The notes under the pieces were generated by a model. It had not been told where the DNA came from and made no database searches. It was given only the letters and a program-made list of their open reading frames with translations. The translations under genes and the position numbers were made by a program. Below, one piece after another: positions 33,761-42,638 of a stretch of DNA of 64,000 nucleotides (the first letter of the stretch is position 1; every line of letters starts with the position of its first letter). Source of the DNA: Mucilaginibacter sp. (GTDB taxonomy: Bacteria > Bacteroidota > Bacteroidia > Sphingobacteriales > Sphingobacteriaceae); assembly GCA_028288025.1 (NCBI GenBank), contig JAQBOM010000001.1, forward strand, positions 1 through 64,000, written 5' to 3'.

Positions 33761-36700
33761 CTAATTTTGGTCAATATTCTCTCGGTTTCTTTTGACGGAT
33801 AAACTAATCATATTTAACACATATTGTGCGGTTACCTCGTCGTACCGTATACCATAAAAGCCTGTTTCACCATACGCCTTTGCCAGCCGCCCGGCCGTTA
33901 ATAATTGCGAAACTAGCAACATTCCTTTTTTTTCACCAAAATATACCGCCGCTACCGGTGTTTGTGTTAAATTTTTGGCACAATTACCTAGCGGAGTGAA
34001 AGCATCTGCCATGCCTTTCGCGGCATCGCGATAGCCTTTTGCCAGATCGGTTGTGGTTATCGGTGTTAAAGGGTTGATGGCGTTTGCCAGGGCAGGGGCG
34101 TCCTGGACCAGAAACTTTACTTTTGCCCGTAGCTTAGCCATCATTTCCGGGTTGTTTTCCTGATCAGAAAACTCGTAAAATCCTTGTAATTCATACGCGT
34201 AATAAGGATGCTCTTTAATTTTAGTCTCATCTGCCCCACGGGATTTCCATTGGTTAATAAAGGCTTTCGGACTAAGTCCGAAAAATTCCATATCCATTGC
34301 CGGCGCAATTAGCCCTCCCCTTAACCCGTTCCATATTCCCGTATAATTATCCGGCATGTTGCCCCAAAGGTCACGGTTGCTTCTCGCCGGGTGAATGAAA
34401 CTTTCAGGTTCTGCTGTTTCTTTAAATCTTAAACTGATCCCGCCAAATAGCGCATAATCTTTAACCACTGGCAGGGTTACTTTAGGCACGCCCCGCTGCA
34501 GCGGGGCGGCGCCTGAATTTGACGGATAATCCCGGCCGAATGGCCTGTCTCCCGCGTCCAGCATTATTACCGACTTACCACGAGCTATCGCATCCCTTAA
34601 TACGGCCGACAATTGACTATCTCCTGCGGATAGCTTCCTCCAGCTTTTTAAGGAGGTCATTATTACGTCTGCCGCTGTATCCGTCAGATCAACGGCTGCA
34701 AGGTGGTGAACGTTTAAAAACTCTCTTAATTCACCCTCATTATTAGGAATAGCAATTTTTAATCGTTTAACATTCCCAGGAGCTACAGCTTTAAACACCC
34801 TGATATCCCATTGAGAAATTACCGGATATTTTATAAGTGGATGCTTATTGAGCAGCTGAGCCTGAAAGTTATATTCACCGGCCACCCCAGGCATAACGAC
34901 TTGAATACGGCGTATTTCCTTACGGAAAGGCGAAATCTTAACCGTAACTATCTTATTAAATACGGCATGCTCGTGCTTGTCGATTATTGATAGCTTGAAT
35001 GACAGCATAGCGGGTTTTGCATCATCGTTAAAAATGTCAACAGGCACGTCTACTTTTTGAAACGGAACGTAATCTTTATCCCAAACATTAATGCTTACAG
35101 ACTGTGGCGCAAATGCAGCCGTTAATGCATCCCAAACAGGTTTGGGATCACCATTCTTTATAGGTCCAAAAAACCAGCTATTGCCGTCCTGGTAACTGCC
35201 GACGATACAAAAAGGTGCTAAGCCTGCAGCGCCAACGCGCCGCCAGTACTCTGCCATTTGTGAATTCGATTGTGTTTGAAGTTTTAACCGGTCCTGCATG
35301 GTAGAATTGCGACCCAGAAAGCGAAGAAAGCTCTCTTTTATGGCACTGTATGCTCCTGGCGCCCCATTTTCGTCCAGATAGTTTCCGCCAAACTCATCAA
35401 CCATGATCGCTTTTGGGAAAACGTTTGCACTATCGTAATACAATCCCACGTTTTCAAAAAAGCTCCACCAATATTTATGGACATGGATTACATCCCGGTC
35501 TTCAAACACAAGCGGCGGGTAGCCCACCAATATTTGGTTGAGCGCCTCCCAGGCTACATCGACCTGGTTATTATTCGTTTCATTGTAAGGATGGAACATA
35601 CAAACCGACGGATGACGCATGGCCACATCAAGCCAACTTTTATATTGGATAGCCAGGCTTTCTTTTGTGGCAGGTATCCCATGAAAAAAACTCCATTCAT
35701 ACTGAACAATTAATCCATATTTATCACAAAGGTCCAACAGCCGTTCTGGCGGCTTACCCAGGTGAAAGCGGATGTAATTTGCCCCGTGATCCTTCAGACG
35801 CTGAATGATATTTGTTTTGAACCATGCGGTATCAAAGCCTAGTGCTCCGCCTTCGGCAGTTCTCATCCAGCGGTGCCAAACCACCGTACCGCCCCTCGCC
35901 TGAAACGGCCGGTCATTTAAATAAAAGTGCTTTTGCTGTATCCTGAATGTTTTAACCCCATAAGGAATTATTGACTCATCCGAAATCTGGTTTTTACTGT
36001 TTAAAATAATCAATTTAAGATGGTATAGGTTTGGGCTCTCCGGCGACCAGCTTTTTAATTTCCCGGCGAGACTGATATCAATGCTGTTATGGGGCCCGGC
36101 AATAGTTGCCGTTTTCATTAATAAAACTGAACGTTTATCCTTTATGAACTCCAGTATCGCTTTACCCCTAAAGGCTTCAGCATTACTTAGATCGAATTTA
36201 ACATTAACGGTTTGACTTTTATAATCAGTAAAAGGAATAATGCGGTCAATGCCCGTTTCACCATGTAAGTGCAAAATAACATCGTCCCACAACCCCGAGG
36301 ACACATTTGTGCGCCACTGATCGGTTAGGGGTATATAAGATGCATCACTTTTTGGCACATTTTTTAATGATGCGAGTGCTATTTCTAACTCAACAGTAGT
36401 TCCCGGCTGAACGCTTTTATGGTTTAATACAAAAAATGTCGGGGCCATGCCGCCTTCCTGCTGACTGATCAGCTCGCCATTAATATAAACCTGGGGCATA
36501 AATCGTGCACCCTTTAATTCGAGGGTTGCGAGTTTCCAGTCACCTTTGGGTAACTGTACTATTTTCTTATACCACAGCGTTTCGTCGCTTATATGAGTTG
36601 GATCAGTTGAGATACCCGGAACTGTTACGGTTTGTGTATAATGGCGTGAAAAGCCCATCTGCCAACGGCCATTCAGCGATATCGACACGCCACTATTTTC

Positions 36701-36778
36701 GCCGGAAGCCAAAATCCTAAACGGGAGTAAAAATTGTAATATACAAAAAAAGAGAAGTTTATAACGGTGGTATAACAT
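33761..36778 (-). CDS. Glycoside hydrolase family 2 protein
   Basis: 1005 aa with a signal peptide. The N-terminal sugar-binding domain (GRWQMGFSRHYTQTVTVPG, DETLWYKKIVQLPKG, INGELISQQEGGMAP) and the immunoglobulin-like domain precede a TIM barrel. There GANYIRFHLGKPPERLLDLC, FHPYNETNNN (acid/base candidate E400) and MVDEFGGNY (nucleophile candidate E462) match GH2. About 400 further residues follow the barrel, much more than in simple beta-galactosidases. Family activities include beta-galactosidase and beta-glucuronidase; the exact substrate cannot be told. It sits 12 bp after the TIM-barrel gene and 11 bp before the flavoprotein gene. Confidence 0.83.
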   Translation of the reverse strand: MLYHRYKLLFFCILQFLLPFRILASGENSGVSISLNGRWQMGFSRHYTQTVTVPGISTDPTHISDETLWYKKIVQLPKGDWKLATLELKGARFMPQVYINGELISQQEGGMAPTFFVLNHKSVQPGTTVELEIALASLKNVPKSDASYIPLTDQWRTNVSSGLWDDVILHLHGETGIDRIIPFTDYKSQTVNVKFDLSNAEAFRGKAILEFIKDKRSVLLMKTATIAGPHNSIDISLAGKLKSWSPESPNLYHLKLIILNSKNQISDESIIPYGVKTFRIQQKHFYLNDRPFQARGGTVVWHRWMRTAEGGALGFDTAWFKTNIIQRLKDHGANYIRFHLGKPPERLLDLCDKYGLIVQYEWSFFHGIPATKESLAIQYKSWLDVAMRHPSVCMFHPYNETNNNQVDVAWEALNQILVGYPPLVFEDRDVIHVHKYWWSFFENVGLYYDSANVFPKAIMVDEFGGNYLDENGAPGAYSAIKESFLRFLGRNSTMQDRLKLQTQSNSQMAEYWRRVGAAGLAPFCIVGSYQDGNSWFFGPIKNGDPKPVWDALTAAFAPQSVSINVWDKDYVPFQKVDVPVDIFNDDAKPAMLSFKLSIIDKHEHAVFNKIVTVKISPFRKEIRRIQVVMPGVAGEYNFQAQLLNKHPLIKYPVISQWDIRVFKAVAPGNVKRLKIAIPNNEGELREFLNVHHLAAVDLTDTAADVIMTSLKSWRKLSAGDSQLSAVLRDAIARGKSVIMLDAGDRPFGRDYPSNSGAAPLQRGVPKVTLPVVKDYALFGGISLRFKETAEPESFIHPARSNRDLWGNMPDNYTGIWNGLRGGLIAPAMDMEFFGLSPKAFINQWKSRGADETKIKEHPYYAYELQGFYEFSDQENNPEMMAKLRAKVKFLVQDAPALANAINPLTPITTTDLAKGYRDAAKGMADAFTPLGNCAKNLTQTPVAAVYFGEKKGMLLVSQLLTAGRLAKAYGETGFYGIRYDEVTAQYVLNMISLSVKRNRENIDQN

Positions 36779-36791
36779 GCTTTCAGTCAGT

Positions 36792-38930
36792 TTATTTCAG
36801 CTCCGCGAGTATCACACCATAGGTAAGTAACTGCGGAACGGAAAACATAACCTGCCCCGTCGCGTTTTCGGTATATTTTAGCCTGGTTTCCCCGACGCCG
36901 TCCGGGGACATTAACGTGATTCCTTTAACGCTCTTTCCGGAAGGAATTTTCAAACTCACCTTAATATTTTCTATGGCTGAACTTACCGGTGCAAAATTTA
37001 TTAAATGTAATACCAGTGCGCTATGATCGTTTTTTTCTGCTAACTGCATAGTAACAGTAAGCGGAGCTTCCGTGATATCCACTCCAAATTTTTCATTCGA
37101 TACACTTTTTACGGATTCAACCAGTTCGCTCCAGTTTAGCGGCAACTTCCAATACTGGCCGGTCATTGGCATAGTAGCCGGTTTCTTTTTGGCTGCTCTA
37201 ACCTCCGGAATGTAACATACGCGGCCCCTGCCATATTGGTTTCTCTGAACAGGGATATCCAGTATATCTTCGGGTGACGATCGGTTATGCCATTCGGGCG
37301 CACTTACGTTAAATAGGTCTTTTAACCCAAAATCACGCTTGCGTTCATGCCATTCTGTATAAAGCGAAGTGTGTTCCGTAGCAACTAATCCCCCTCCGTT
37401 TTTTACAAACGACTTGACCAGGTCCAGCTTATCATCGTTCAAACATTCCTGGTCCGCCAGGATCAACACTTTATATTTGGACAGATTTTTTAACTGATCA
37501 TCAAAAATAATATCGAATGGTATTTTGGCCTGGATTAACGCTTGTTCAAAAAGAAAAGTACTCTGGTATGGCCGGTCGCTGTTATAGGCCATCGTTGCAT
37601 AGGAGTGTAATATTGCTATGTCAGCTACAGAGTGAACATTGCTATACAGGTTGAAATTTTTATGGAAAAAATTGATATAATCCTGCTGGCCGGGCTGCAA
37701 CTCATATTGGTGAGCCAACCGGCTGCCTTCCATTTCCTCACGGCCGCCTACCATGCCCATTCCCTGCCTGTTATAGGCCATCGACTCCGCCATAGCCACT
37801 TTGCTATCACTTGTATAGGTAAACACGCGGTTATTTAGCGTTTCCGCCATTTTGAAAGTGCGGATCTGAGTGGTCAGCACGCCGTCGGCAAGGCTGGTGG
37901 GCTGGTCCTCTATCCAAAAGAAGTCTGTGTGCGCTAATATTCTTGGGTAATCGATCCCTTCCTCCCATGCTTTATTTACGCCGTTTAATCCATGCGGATT
38001 AATTTCAACGGCCACCTGGGGGTTTAAGCCGCGTATATATTTTTCCATCTCGCCGTAATAATCGGCCAACTGCTGACAACGGAAGTCGGTAAATTCCTGG
38101 AACATGGGGTCATTAACCACGCTTACCAGCGGTGATATAAGGGGCGGTTCCACATATTTTACGTCCCGGAACCCAAACCTTTTCATCAGCATGTCCGGCG
38201 AATATTTTTTTCTTAAAAATGTCCTGAAGTTTTCAATTGCCAGCGGATGATAAAATACCGGAGGCTGGGCTTGTACAGAAACGTTGTCAAAATGAATCAG
38301 ATCAGCTTTTAAATTCTCAACCGCAAGCCGCAATACGCGTTTGATGTAAGCTTTATATCCGGGATGCTGGAAGTAAACCAGTTTACGAAAGCTTTGATTG
38401 CCATAAATAACCGGCTTACCCATAAAATTGGGTACGATCCACTCTTTAGCTTCAGGCTCTTCCAATAAAAATGATTCGTAAGCCATCGTCGCCCCAATAT
38501 ACACGCCCACTTTTATGCCATATTTCCTGCACAGCACGGCAACTTTTTTTGAGTCATCCATCTCCTGCTTTTCGGCCTGGAGGCCAAACCCCTTATAAAA
38601 CGGGATAAGCAGCATGGTAACACCCATATCCTTAAATTTTTTGATGGTAGCCTCCTGGCTTGTTTTTTTATATTCTTCCGCCTGCCATACGGGAGTGCCG
38701 CCAACCCTGGTCCGGAACAATGGTTTAACGTCCCACGTTCCTATAAATGCCAGTGGGATTTCCGATATCCACGCCGGCTTGCGCATTGGACTTTCGTCTG
38801 TGGGCAGGGTCTTTACAACGGCCCTTTGCGAGTGGCCGGGTAAAGAAATTAAAAGGAAAGAAAAAAACAAAATCCAACTAAAGTGAATTGCTACAAATTG
38901 AGCGCGACGGGAACAACTTTTATTTTTCAT
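36792..38930 (-). CDS. Exported TIM-barrel glycosidase-like protein with trimerisation-like domain
   Basis: 712 aa with an N-terminal signal segment (FSWILFFSFLLISLPGHS). Residues about 50-400 look like a TIM barrel of the GH42/GH-A type (MGVTMLLIPFYKGFGLQAE, KVGVYIGATMAYESF, DLIHFDNVSVQAQPP, VAVEINPHGLNGVN). Residues about 430-600 look like a glutamine-amidotransferase-fold trimerisation domain (VADIAILHSYATM, YKVLILADQECLNDDKL, GGGLVATEHTSLY). The C-terminus is a small beta domain. This order is seen in GH42-related and unclassified Bacteroidota enzymes. It is the first gene of the three-gene operon and has an operator-like site 90 bp upstream. Confidence 0.65.
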   Translation of the reverse strand: MKNKSCSRRAQFVAIHFSWILFFSFLLISLPGHSQRAVVKTLPTDESPMRKPAWISEIPLAFIGTWDVKPLFRTRVGGTPVWQAEEYKKTSQEATIKKFKDMGVTMLLIPFYKGFGLQAEKQEMDDSKKVAVLCRKYGIKVGVYIGATMAYESFLLEEPEAKEWIVPNFMGKPVIYGNQSFRKLVYFQHPGYKAYIKRVLRLAVENLKADLIHFDNVSVQAQPPVFYHPLAIENFRTFLRKKYSPDMLMKRFGFRDVKYVEPPLISPLVSVVNDPMFQEFTDFRCQQLADYYGEMEKYIRGLNPQVAVEINPHGLNGVNKAWEEGIDYPRILAHTDFFWIEDQPTSLADGVLTTQIRTFKMAETLNNRVFTYTSDSKVAMAESMAYNRQGMGMVGGREEMEGSRLAHQYELQPGQQDYINFFHKNFNLYSNVHSVADIAILHSYATMAYNSDRPYQSTFLFEQALIQAKIPFDIIFDDQLKNLSKYKVLILADQECLNDDKLDLVKSFVKNGGGLVATEHTSLYTEWHERKRDFGLKDLFNVSAPEWHNRSSPEDILDIPVQRNQYGRGRVCYIPEVRAAKKKPATMPMTGQYWKLPLNWSELVESVKSVSNEKFGVDITEAPLTVTMQLAEKNDHSALVLHLINFAPVSSAIENIKVSLKIPSGKSVKGITLMSPDGVGETRLKYTENATGQVMFSVPQLLTYGVILAELK

Positions 38931-39019
38931 GAAAGTATTTGAATACTATTAAGAGTGTGAGCTTAAACGCCTAATATATCAACATTACCGCACCGGCCTG
39001 TAAAAATCCAGACGAATAA

Positions 39020-39038
39020 AAGCGAGAACGTTACCGAA
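39020..39038 (-). promoter_or_regulatory. Operator-like palindrome, site F
   Basis: AAGCGAGAACGTTACCGAA lies 90 bp upstream of the TIM-barrel glycosidase start at 38930. It keeps the CGAGAACG half of the shared consensus, and the other half is degenerate. Confidence 0.45.
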
Positions 39039-39074
39039 TTAGCTATTAATTAACCCCGTTAGTGTAAATAAGAA

Positions 39075-39098
39075 AGCATGTATAATAGTATACATGCT
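39075..39098 (-). terminator. Terminator of the beta-helix lipoprotein gene
   Basis: A perfect 10-bp stem AGCATGTATA / TATACATGCT with an ATAG loop lies 38 bp after the stop codon at 39136. It is followed on the minus strand by TTCTTATTT. Confidence 0.65.
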
Positions 39099-39135
39099 CT
39101 CCGGTCATCACATAATTTTGATTATACCTTGAAAT

Positions 39136-40551
39136 CTATGGGACCAGGGTATAGGCTATCGTGATATTAGTATTGGTATAACCTGAGTTCGCAATAAATG
39201 ATAATATAGGATTACTATTAGTATAATGCTTTTGTATGGTTATATTGGCAGCAAGGCCCGTAATACTATCATAAGCTCTTGACGCCCGGCCTCCTCCAAT
39301 AATATAAGGATGAGCGGCGTTAAAATCGTCAATACGGTTGGTAGCGCCCTCGAAATTCACGTGACCTACAATGTAAGGTATGCTAACTCTGCTAGTATCA
39401 CTTGTGCCGATAAAAATCGGCGGTGAGCTATTGCTGCTGGCACCAGCATTGTATACGGTACATTTGTTGAAATCTACGAGCATTTTACCTGCGCACCAGT
39501 TCTGTACGTAAATCCCGCTATGAGCCGGGTAATTAAAATTACATTTTTGAAAGTACACTTCACCCGTATTTGGCCCGTCACTTTTTAATGATGAAATCAA
39601 TACGCCATTATTTGACCCTCCCGCAGTTGTGCAATAGAAAAAATAAATCGTATTGGCATAGGCTGCTCCGGTATGTAATTTTCCCATACCAATCGAGATA
39701 TTATTACCAAGGTTGCCAGAAAAAACACAGTTCGTGATAGTGATATTATTTAACGTATCGGTTGGAAGATTTGGTTCAATATCCATACCTGCCCATGGCC
39801 CTCTGCCCGTGCCTGTCAACGTGCTGCCACTCGTATTTTTAAAAACCGAATTTGAAATGGCCGTATTTGTTCCTTTGATTACCGATATTGCGTTGCGGTT
39901 GGCCCCGTCAACTATCACATCCTTGACTATAACATTGTGTCCGCCGGAAAGATAAACGCCGTCACCGCCTGAATTTTTTACAATCACTCCTTCAACAGTA
40001 GCATTGTCTTTGCCAGCATGAATAGCATCCCGGCTTTCGCTTGGCGTATAACCATTAGTCGAAACATAGCTATTTTTGAACATTTCTATAGTTGCCCGCC
40101 CTTGTGTACTATCTACGCCATTTGAATAACCGTTAATGGTACATCCGGCGACTCTCATTTTGATAAATATCGCCGCCGTATCACGGAATCCACCAGTTTT
40201 TGCGATTAAATGACCGGGGATAGACCCGCTTCCTGCAATCCATAGAACCTGGTTAGGAACCTTCATAAAAATCGTGTCGGATGTCCAGCCGCTGGAATTG
40301 TAATCTAAAATCACCCTGCCATAACTGGCATTACTTAATGCACGATTTATTCTTTTGGTATTACTGTCCGGAATGCTTGACCATACGACGTGATAGTCTG
40401 GACCAAGCGTCCTCGATCGGCCTTCAAAGGCTAAATTGTGTTGTCCTTGTGCTAACAAACTGTGGTCCTTGTTGCAGTTGCTCATTAGCAATAAAAACGG
40501 CAACCCCACAAGTACTCCCGTCAATAGACGGAAAAAGTCTCTGTTTTTCAT
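39136..40551 (-). CDS. Right-handed beta-helix lipoprotein (second member)
   Basis: 471 aa. Signal peptide with lipobox (LPFLLLMSNCNKD) gives an outer-membrane lipoprotein. Residues about 130-400 are beta-helix turns with ATVEGVIVKNSGGDGVYLSG, ANRNAISVIKGTN and AGMDIEPNLPTDTLNNITIT. The GDGxYxSG and GxDxEPN motifs are shared with the protein at 21811-23019. It lies downstream of susD but beyond a terminator, and has its own operator-like site at 40665-40682. A surface glycan-binding or pectin-cleaving role is likely; no active site is assigned. Confidence 0.65.
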   Translation of the reverse strand: MKNRDFFRLLTGVLVGLPFLLLMSNCNKDHSLLAQGQHNLAFEGRSRTLGPDYHVVWSSIPDSNTKRINRALSNASYGRVILDYNSSGWTSDTIFMKVPNQVLWIAGSGSIPGHLIAKTGGFRDTAAIFIKMRVAGCTINGYSNGVDSTQGRATIEMFKNSYVSTNGYTPSESRDAIHAGKDNATVEGVIVKNSGGDGVYLSGGHNVIVKDVIVDGANRNAISVIKGTNTAISNSVFKNTSGSTLTGTGRGPWAGMDIEPNLPTDTLNNITITNCVFSGNLGNNISIGMGKLHTGAAYANTIYFFYCTTAGGSNNGVLISSLKSDGPNTGEVYFQKCNFNYPAHSGIYVQNWCAGKMLVDFNKCTVYNAGASSNSSPPIFIGTSDTSRVSIPYIVGHVNFEGATNRIDDFNAAHPYIIGGGRASRAYDSITGLAANITIQKHYTNSNPILSFIANSGYTNTNITIAYTLVP

Positions 40552-40664
40552 TTTCGTTTTTTGGTTTTAATTAATAACTGATTGATTTTATTATGTAATG
40601 CTCCTGGTATTCAGATTATTAAATTAAATATAACTGGAATGTTACATTATCCATTAAGCAAACT

Positions 40665-40682
40665 ATGCAAGCGTTCTCGAAA
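40665..40682 (-). promoter_or_regulatory. Operator-like palindrome, site C
   Basis: Read on the minus strand TTTCGAGAACGCTTGCAT is a near-perfect match to the shared consensus TTTCGRSAACGSTTGCRTAA. It lies 114 bp upstream of the beta-helix lipoprotein start at 40551. Confidence 0.6.
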
Positions 40683-40784
40683 TGATATCCTTTTTTTGGC
40701 AGTTATTAGGCCCGATCTTTAAGCCACTTGTCGGACTGGCAAAACTGCAGCGCTGTGAATAGAATGTAAACTGAGGGGCAAAAA

Positions 40785-40817
40785 AAACAGCGACCGGTTA
40801 TATACTGATCGCTGTTT
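40785..40817 (-). terminator. Rho-independent terminator after susD
   Basis: AAACAGCGA (40785-40793) pairs with TCGCTGTTT (40809-40817). On the minus strand the stem is followed by a run of T and then GCCCC. It starts 31 bp after the susD stop codon and closes the susCD unit. Confidence 0.8.
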
Positions 40818-40847
40818 CGTGGGTTAAACCCGCTACCTTATAAATAT

Positions 40848-42617
40848 CTAATAACCATAATCCTGGTGGACATTAGGGTCACTATCCAACAGAGATTGCG
40901 GCAACGGCAATAGCTCGCTGTGGTTGGGCGTGAAATTTTGCGCTATGAAATTGGCATAGTTCGTATATTTAAATCCCTTCACTACCCAGTTCGCCGTCAA
41001 ATAGCCGGTTGGTACGGCCCCGGCCGGGGTAGGGGCGTATAACGAGTTGCCGTATACCGGCGTCGTTTGCCCGGTTTTGTACCACATTACTTTGGGCAGC
41101 AGGTTATAGGGCGCTGCGCCTATTGTCATGGCATTTAAATCAATGTGCATCTGGGTAAATGTAGCGGCAATCAGGTTCCAGCGGATCAGATCAAATTTGC
41201 GTAATCCTTCACCCCCGAATTCATAATGTCTTTCGTTAACGATGGCCTGGAAAAATGCATCATGTGTGGTAGGTGTCACGCCCATCTGGCCGATATTACC
41301 CGCAAATGCTCTTTTTCTAACTGCTTCGTAGGCGTTGATACCGGCTGCTGTCGGTCCGTTATTAATTTCATTATCTGTTTCAGCAAACATCAAAAGCACA
41401 TCCGATAACCTCAGCATATACCAGTTGATTCCCAGAAACTGGTTTGCGCTCGCTGGATAAGGGTTTAACCAGTCGGGACGGTATTTCCCGCTTGTGGCGT
41501 CCAGGATCGCCTGCACGGCGACGCTTTTATCAGGATTCAGGTAATAAGTGGCGATTGTTACATCGCGGCGTGTATCAACAGGGTTAAAGGAGTAGAAATA
41601 CGTCGGCAACGCCCTTACACCGCCGGAGCCAAGCTGCGTGGTGATGCCCGGAACGTAAAAACGAGGGCCGTCTTTGTAGCCGATCTTCCCATAGGCGCCT
41701 TGTCCAAACGCAATTTCGAACAGCACTTCACCGCGCGGCTCAATCTTAAAATTCATCACTGCATCTTTCCAAACAGATTGAAAGGAAGGGTTCAAACTAT
41801 GAATATCCGCTCTCGCCATAATTCCGGCGCACTCATCATGCGCGATCTGGTAAAGCTTGAGGTAATCAGTCCTGCGTTCCATCGTTTTTGACTTACGGAG
41901 CGAATATCCTCCGGCAAACAGGGCAAACCTGGCACGTAATCCCTTAACGGCGCCTTTTGTTATCCGTTCGTCAACGGCAACGCCGGCGTCATTTCTCCAG
42001 GGAACCAAATTTTCTGCGGTTAACAAGTCTGCGATAATATGGTCGTAAATGACATCCCTGTCTGTTTTCGGCAGGTTTAAGCTATTTTGGTCTATTGACG
42101 GAACAAACGGTGCGGGAACATCTCCCCAATTTCTGATTAAATCAAAATAAAATTCTGCGCGTAAGGTCAAAGCTTCCCCATACAACCGTTGTAGTTGCGC
42201 TTTATCGGTTGCAGCGCCATTTTTATACATATCCATTTTCGGGATATCTTTTATACAAATGTTCGCCCTTTCAATACCCGAGTATAAGGCATTAAAGACG
42301 CCGGGTAAAAAAGAATTGGTTGGAGTAGCCTTGTACCGGCACACATCGCCAATCCCATTGTCGCTTGGTGCAGACACGTAATTTGTAAATTCATCGCTAT
42401 CATAGCCATAACTAGCCAATCCACCACCCCACGCGGTAGCCAATGACGCATATACGCCGTAGACTGCGCTGGTAACGTTGGCGACATTGCTAAAGACATA
42501 GCTTTCGTCGAACGCCGACTGAGGTTTCAGATCGAGTACCTTTTTGCACGAGTTCAGCGGCATCATTCCTACAATCAACATCCCGGTGATCGTGGAAAAA
42601 AAGTGTTTTATTTTCAT
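40848..42617 (-). CDS. SusD/RagB-family outer-membrane lipoprotein
   Basis: 589 aa. Lipobox MPLNSC near residue 24 gives a surface-anchored lipoprotein. SusD features are KKVLDLKPQSAFDESYVFSN at the N-terminus, RAEFYFDLIRNWGDVP in the TPR-like helices, KGAVKGLRARFALFAGGYS, and near the C-terminus NERHYEFGGEGLRKFDLIRWN with SDPNVHQDYGY at the end. It captures glycan oligomers and hands them to the SusC partner 21 bp upstream. The substrate is inferred as a pectic oligosaccharide from the neighbours. Confidence 0.95.
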   Translation of the reverse strand: MKIKHFFSTITGMLIVGMMPLNSCKKVLDLKPQSAFDESYVFSNVANVTSAVYGVYASLATAWGGGLASYGYDSDEFTNYVSAPSDNGIGDVCRYKATPTNSFLPGVFNALYSGIERANICIKDIPKMDMYKNGAATDKAQLQRLYGEALTLRAEFYFDLIRNWGDVPAPFVPSIDQNSLNLPKTDRDVIYDHIIADLLTAENLVPWRNDAGVAVDERITKGAVKGLRARFALFAGGYSLRKSKTMERRTDYLKLYQIAHDECAGIMARADIHSLNPSFQSVWKDAVMNFKIEPRGEVLFEIAFGQGAYGKIGYKDGPRFYVPGITTQLGSGGVRALPTYFYSFNPVDTRRDVTIATYYLNPDKSVAVQAILDATSGKYRPDWLNPYPASANQFLGINWYMLRLSDVLLMFAETDNEINNGPTAAGINAYEAVRKRAFAGNIGQMGVTPTTHDAFFQAIVNERHYEFGGEGLRKFDLIRWNLIAATFTQMHIDLNAMTIGAAPYNLLPKVMWYKTGQTTPVYGNSLYAPTPAGAVPTGYLTANWVVKGFKYTNYANFIAQNFTPNHSELLPLPQSLLDSDPNVHQDYGY

Positions 42618-42638
42618 TTCAATTTCTTTTTATAGTTA

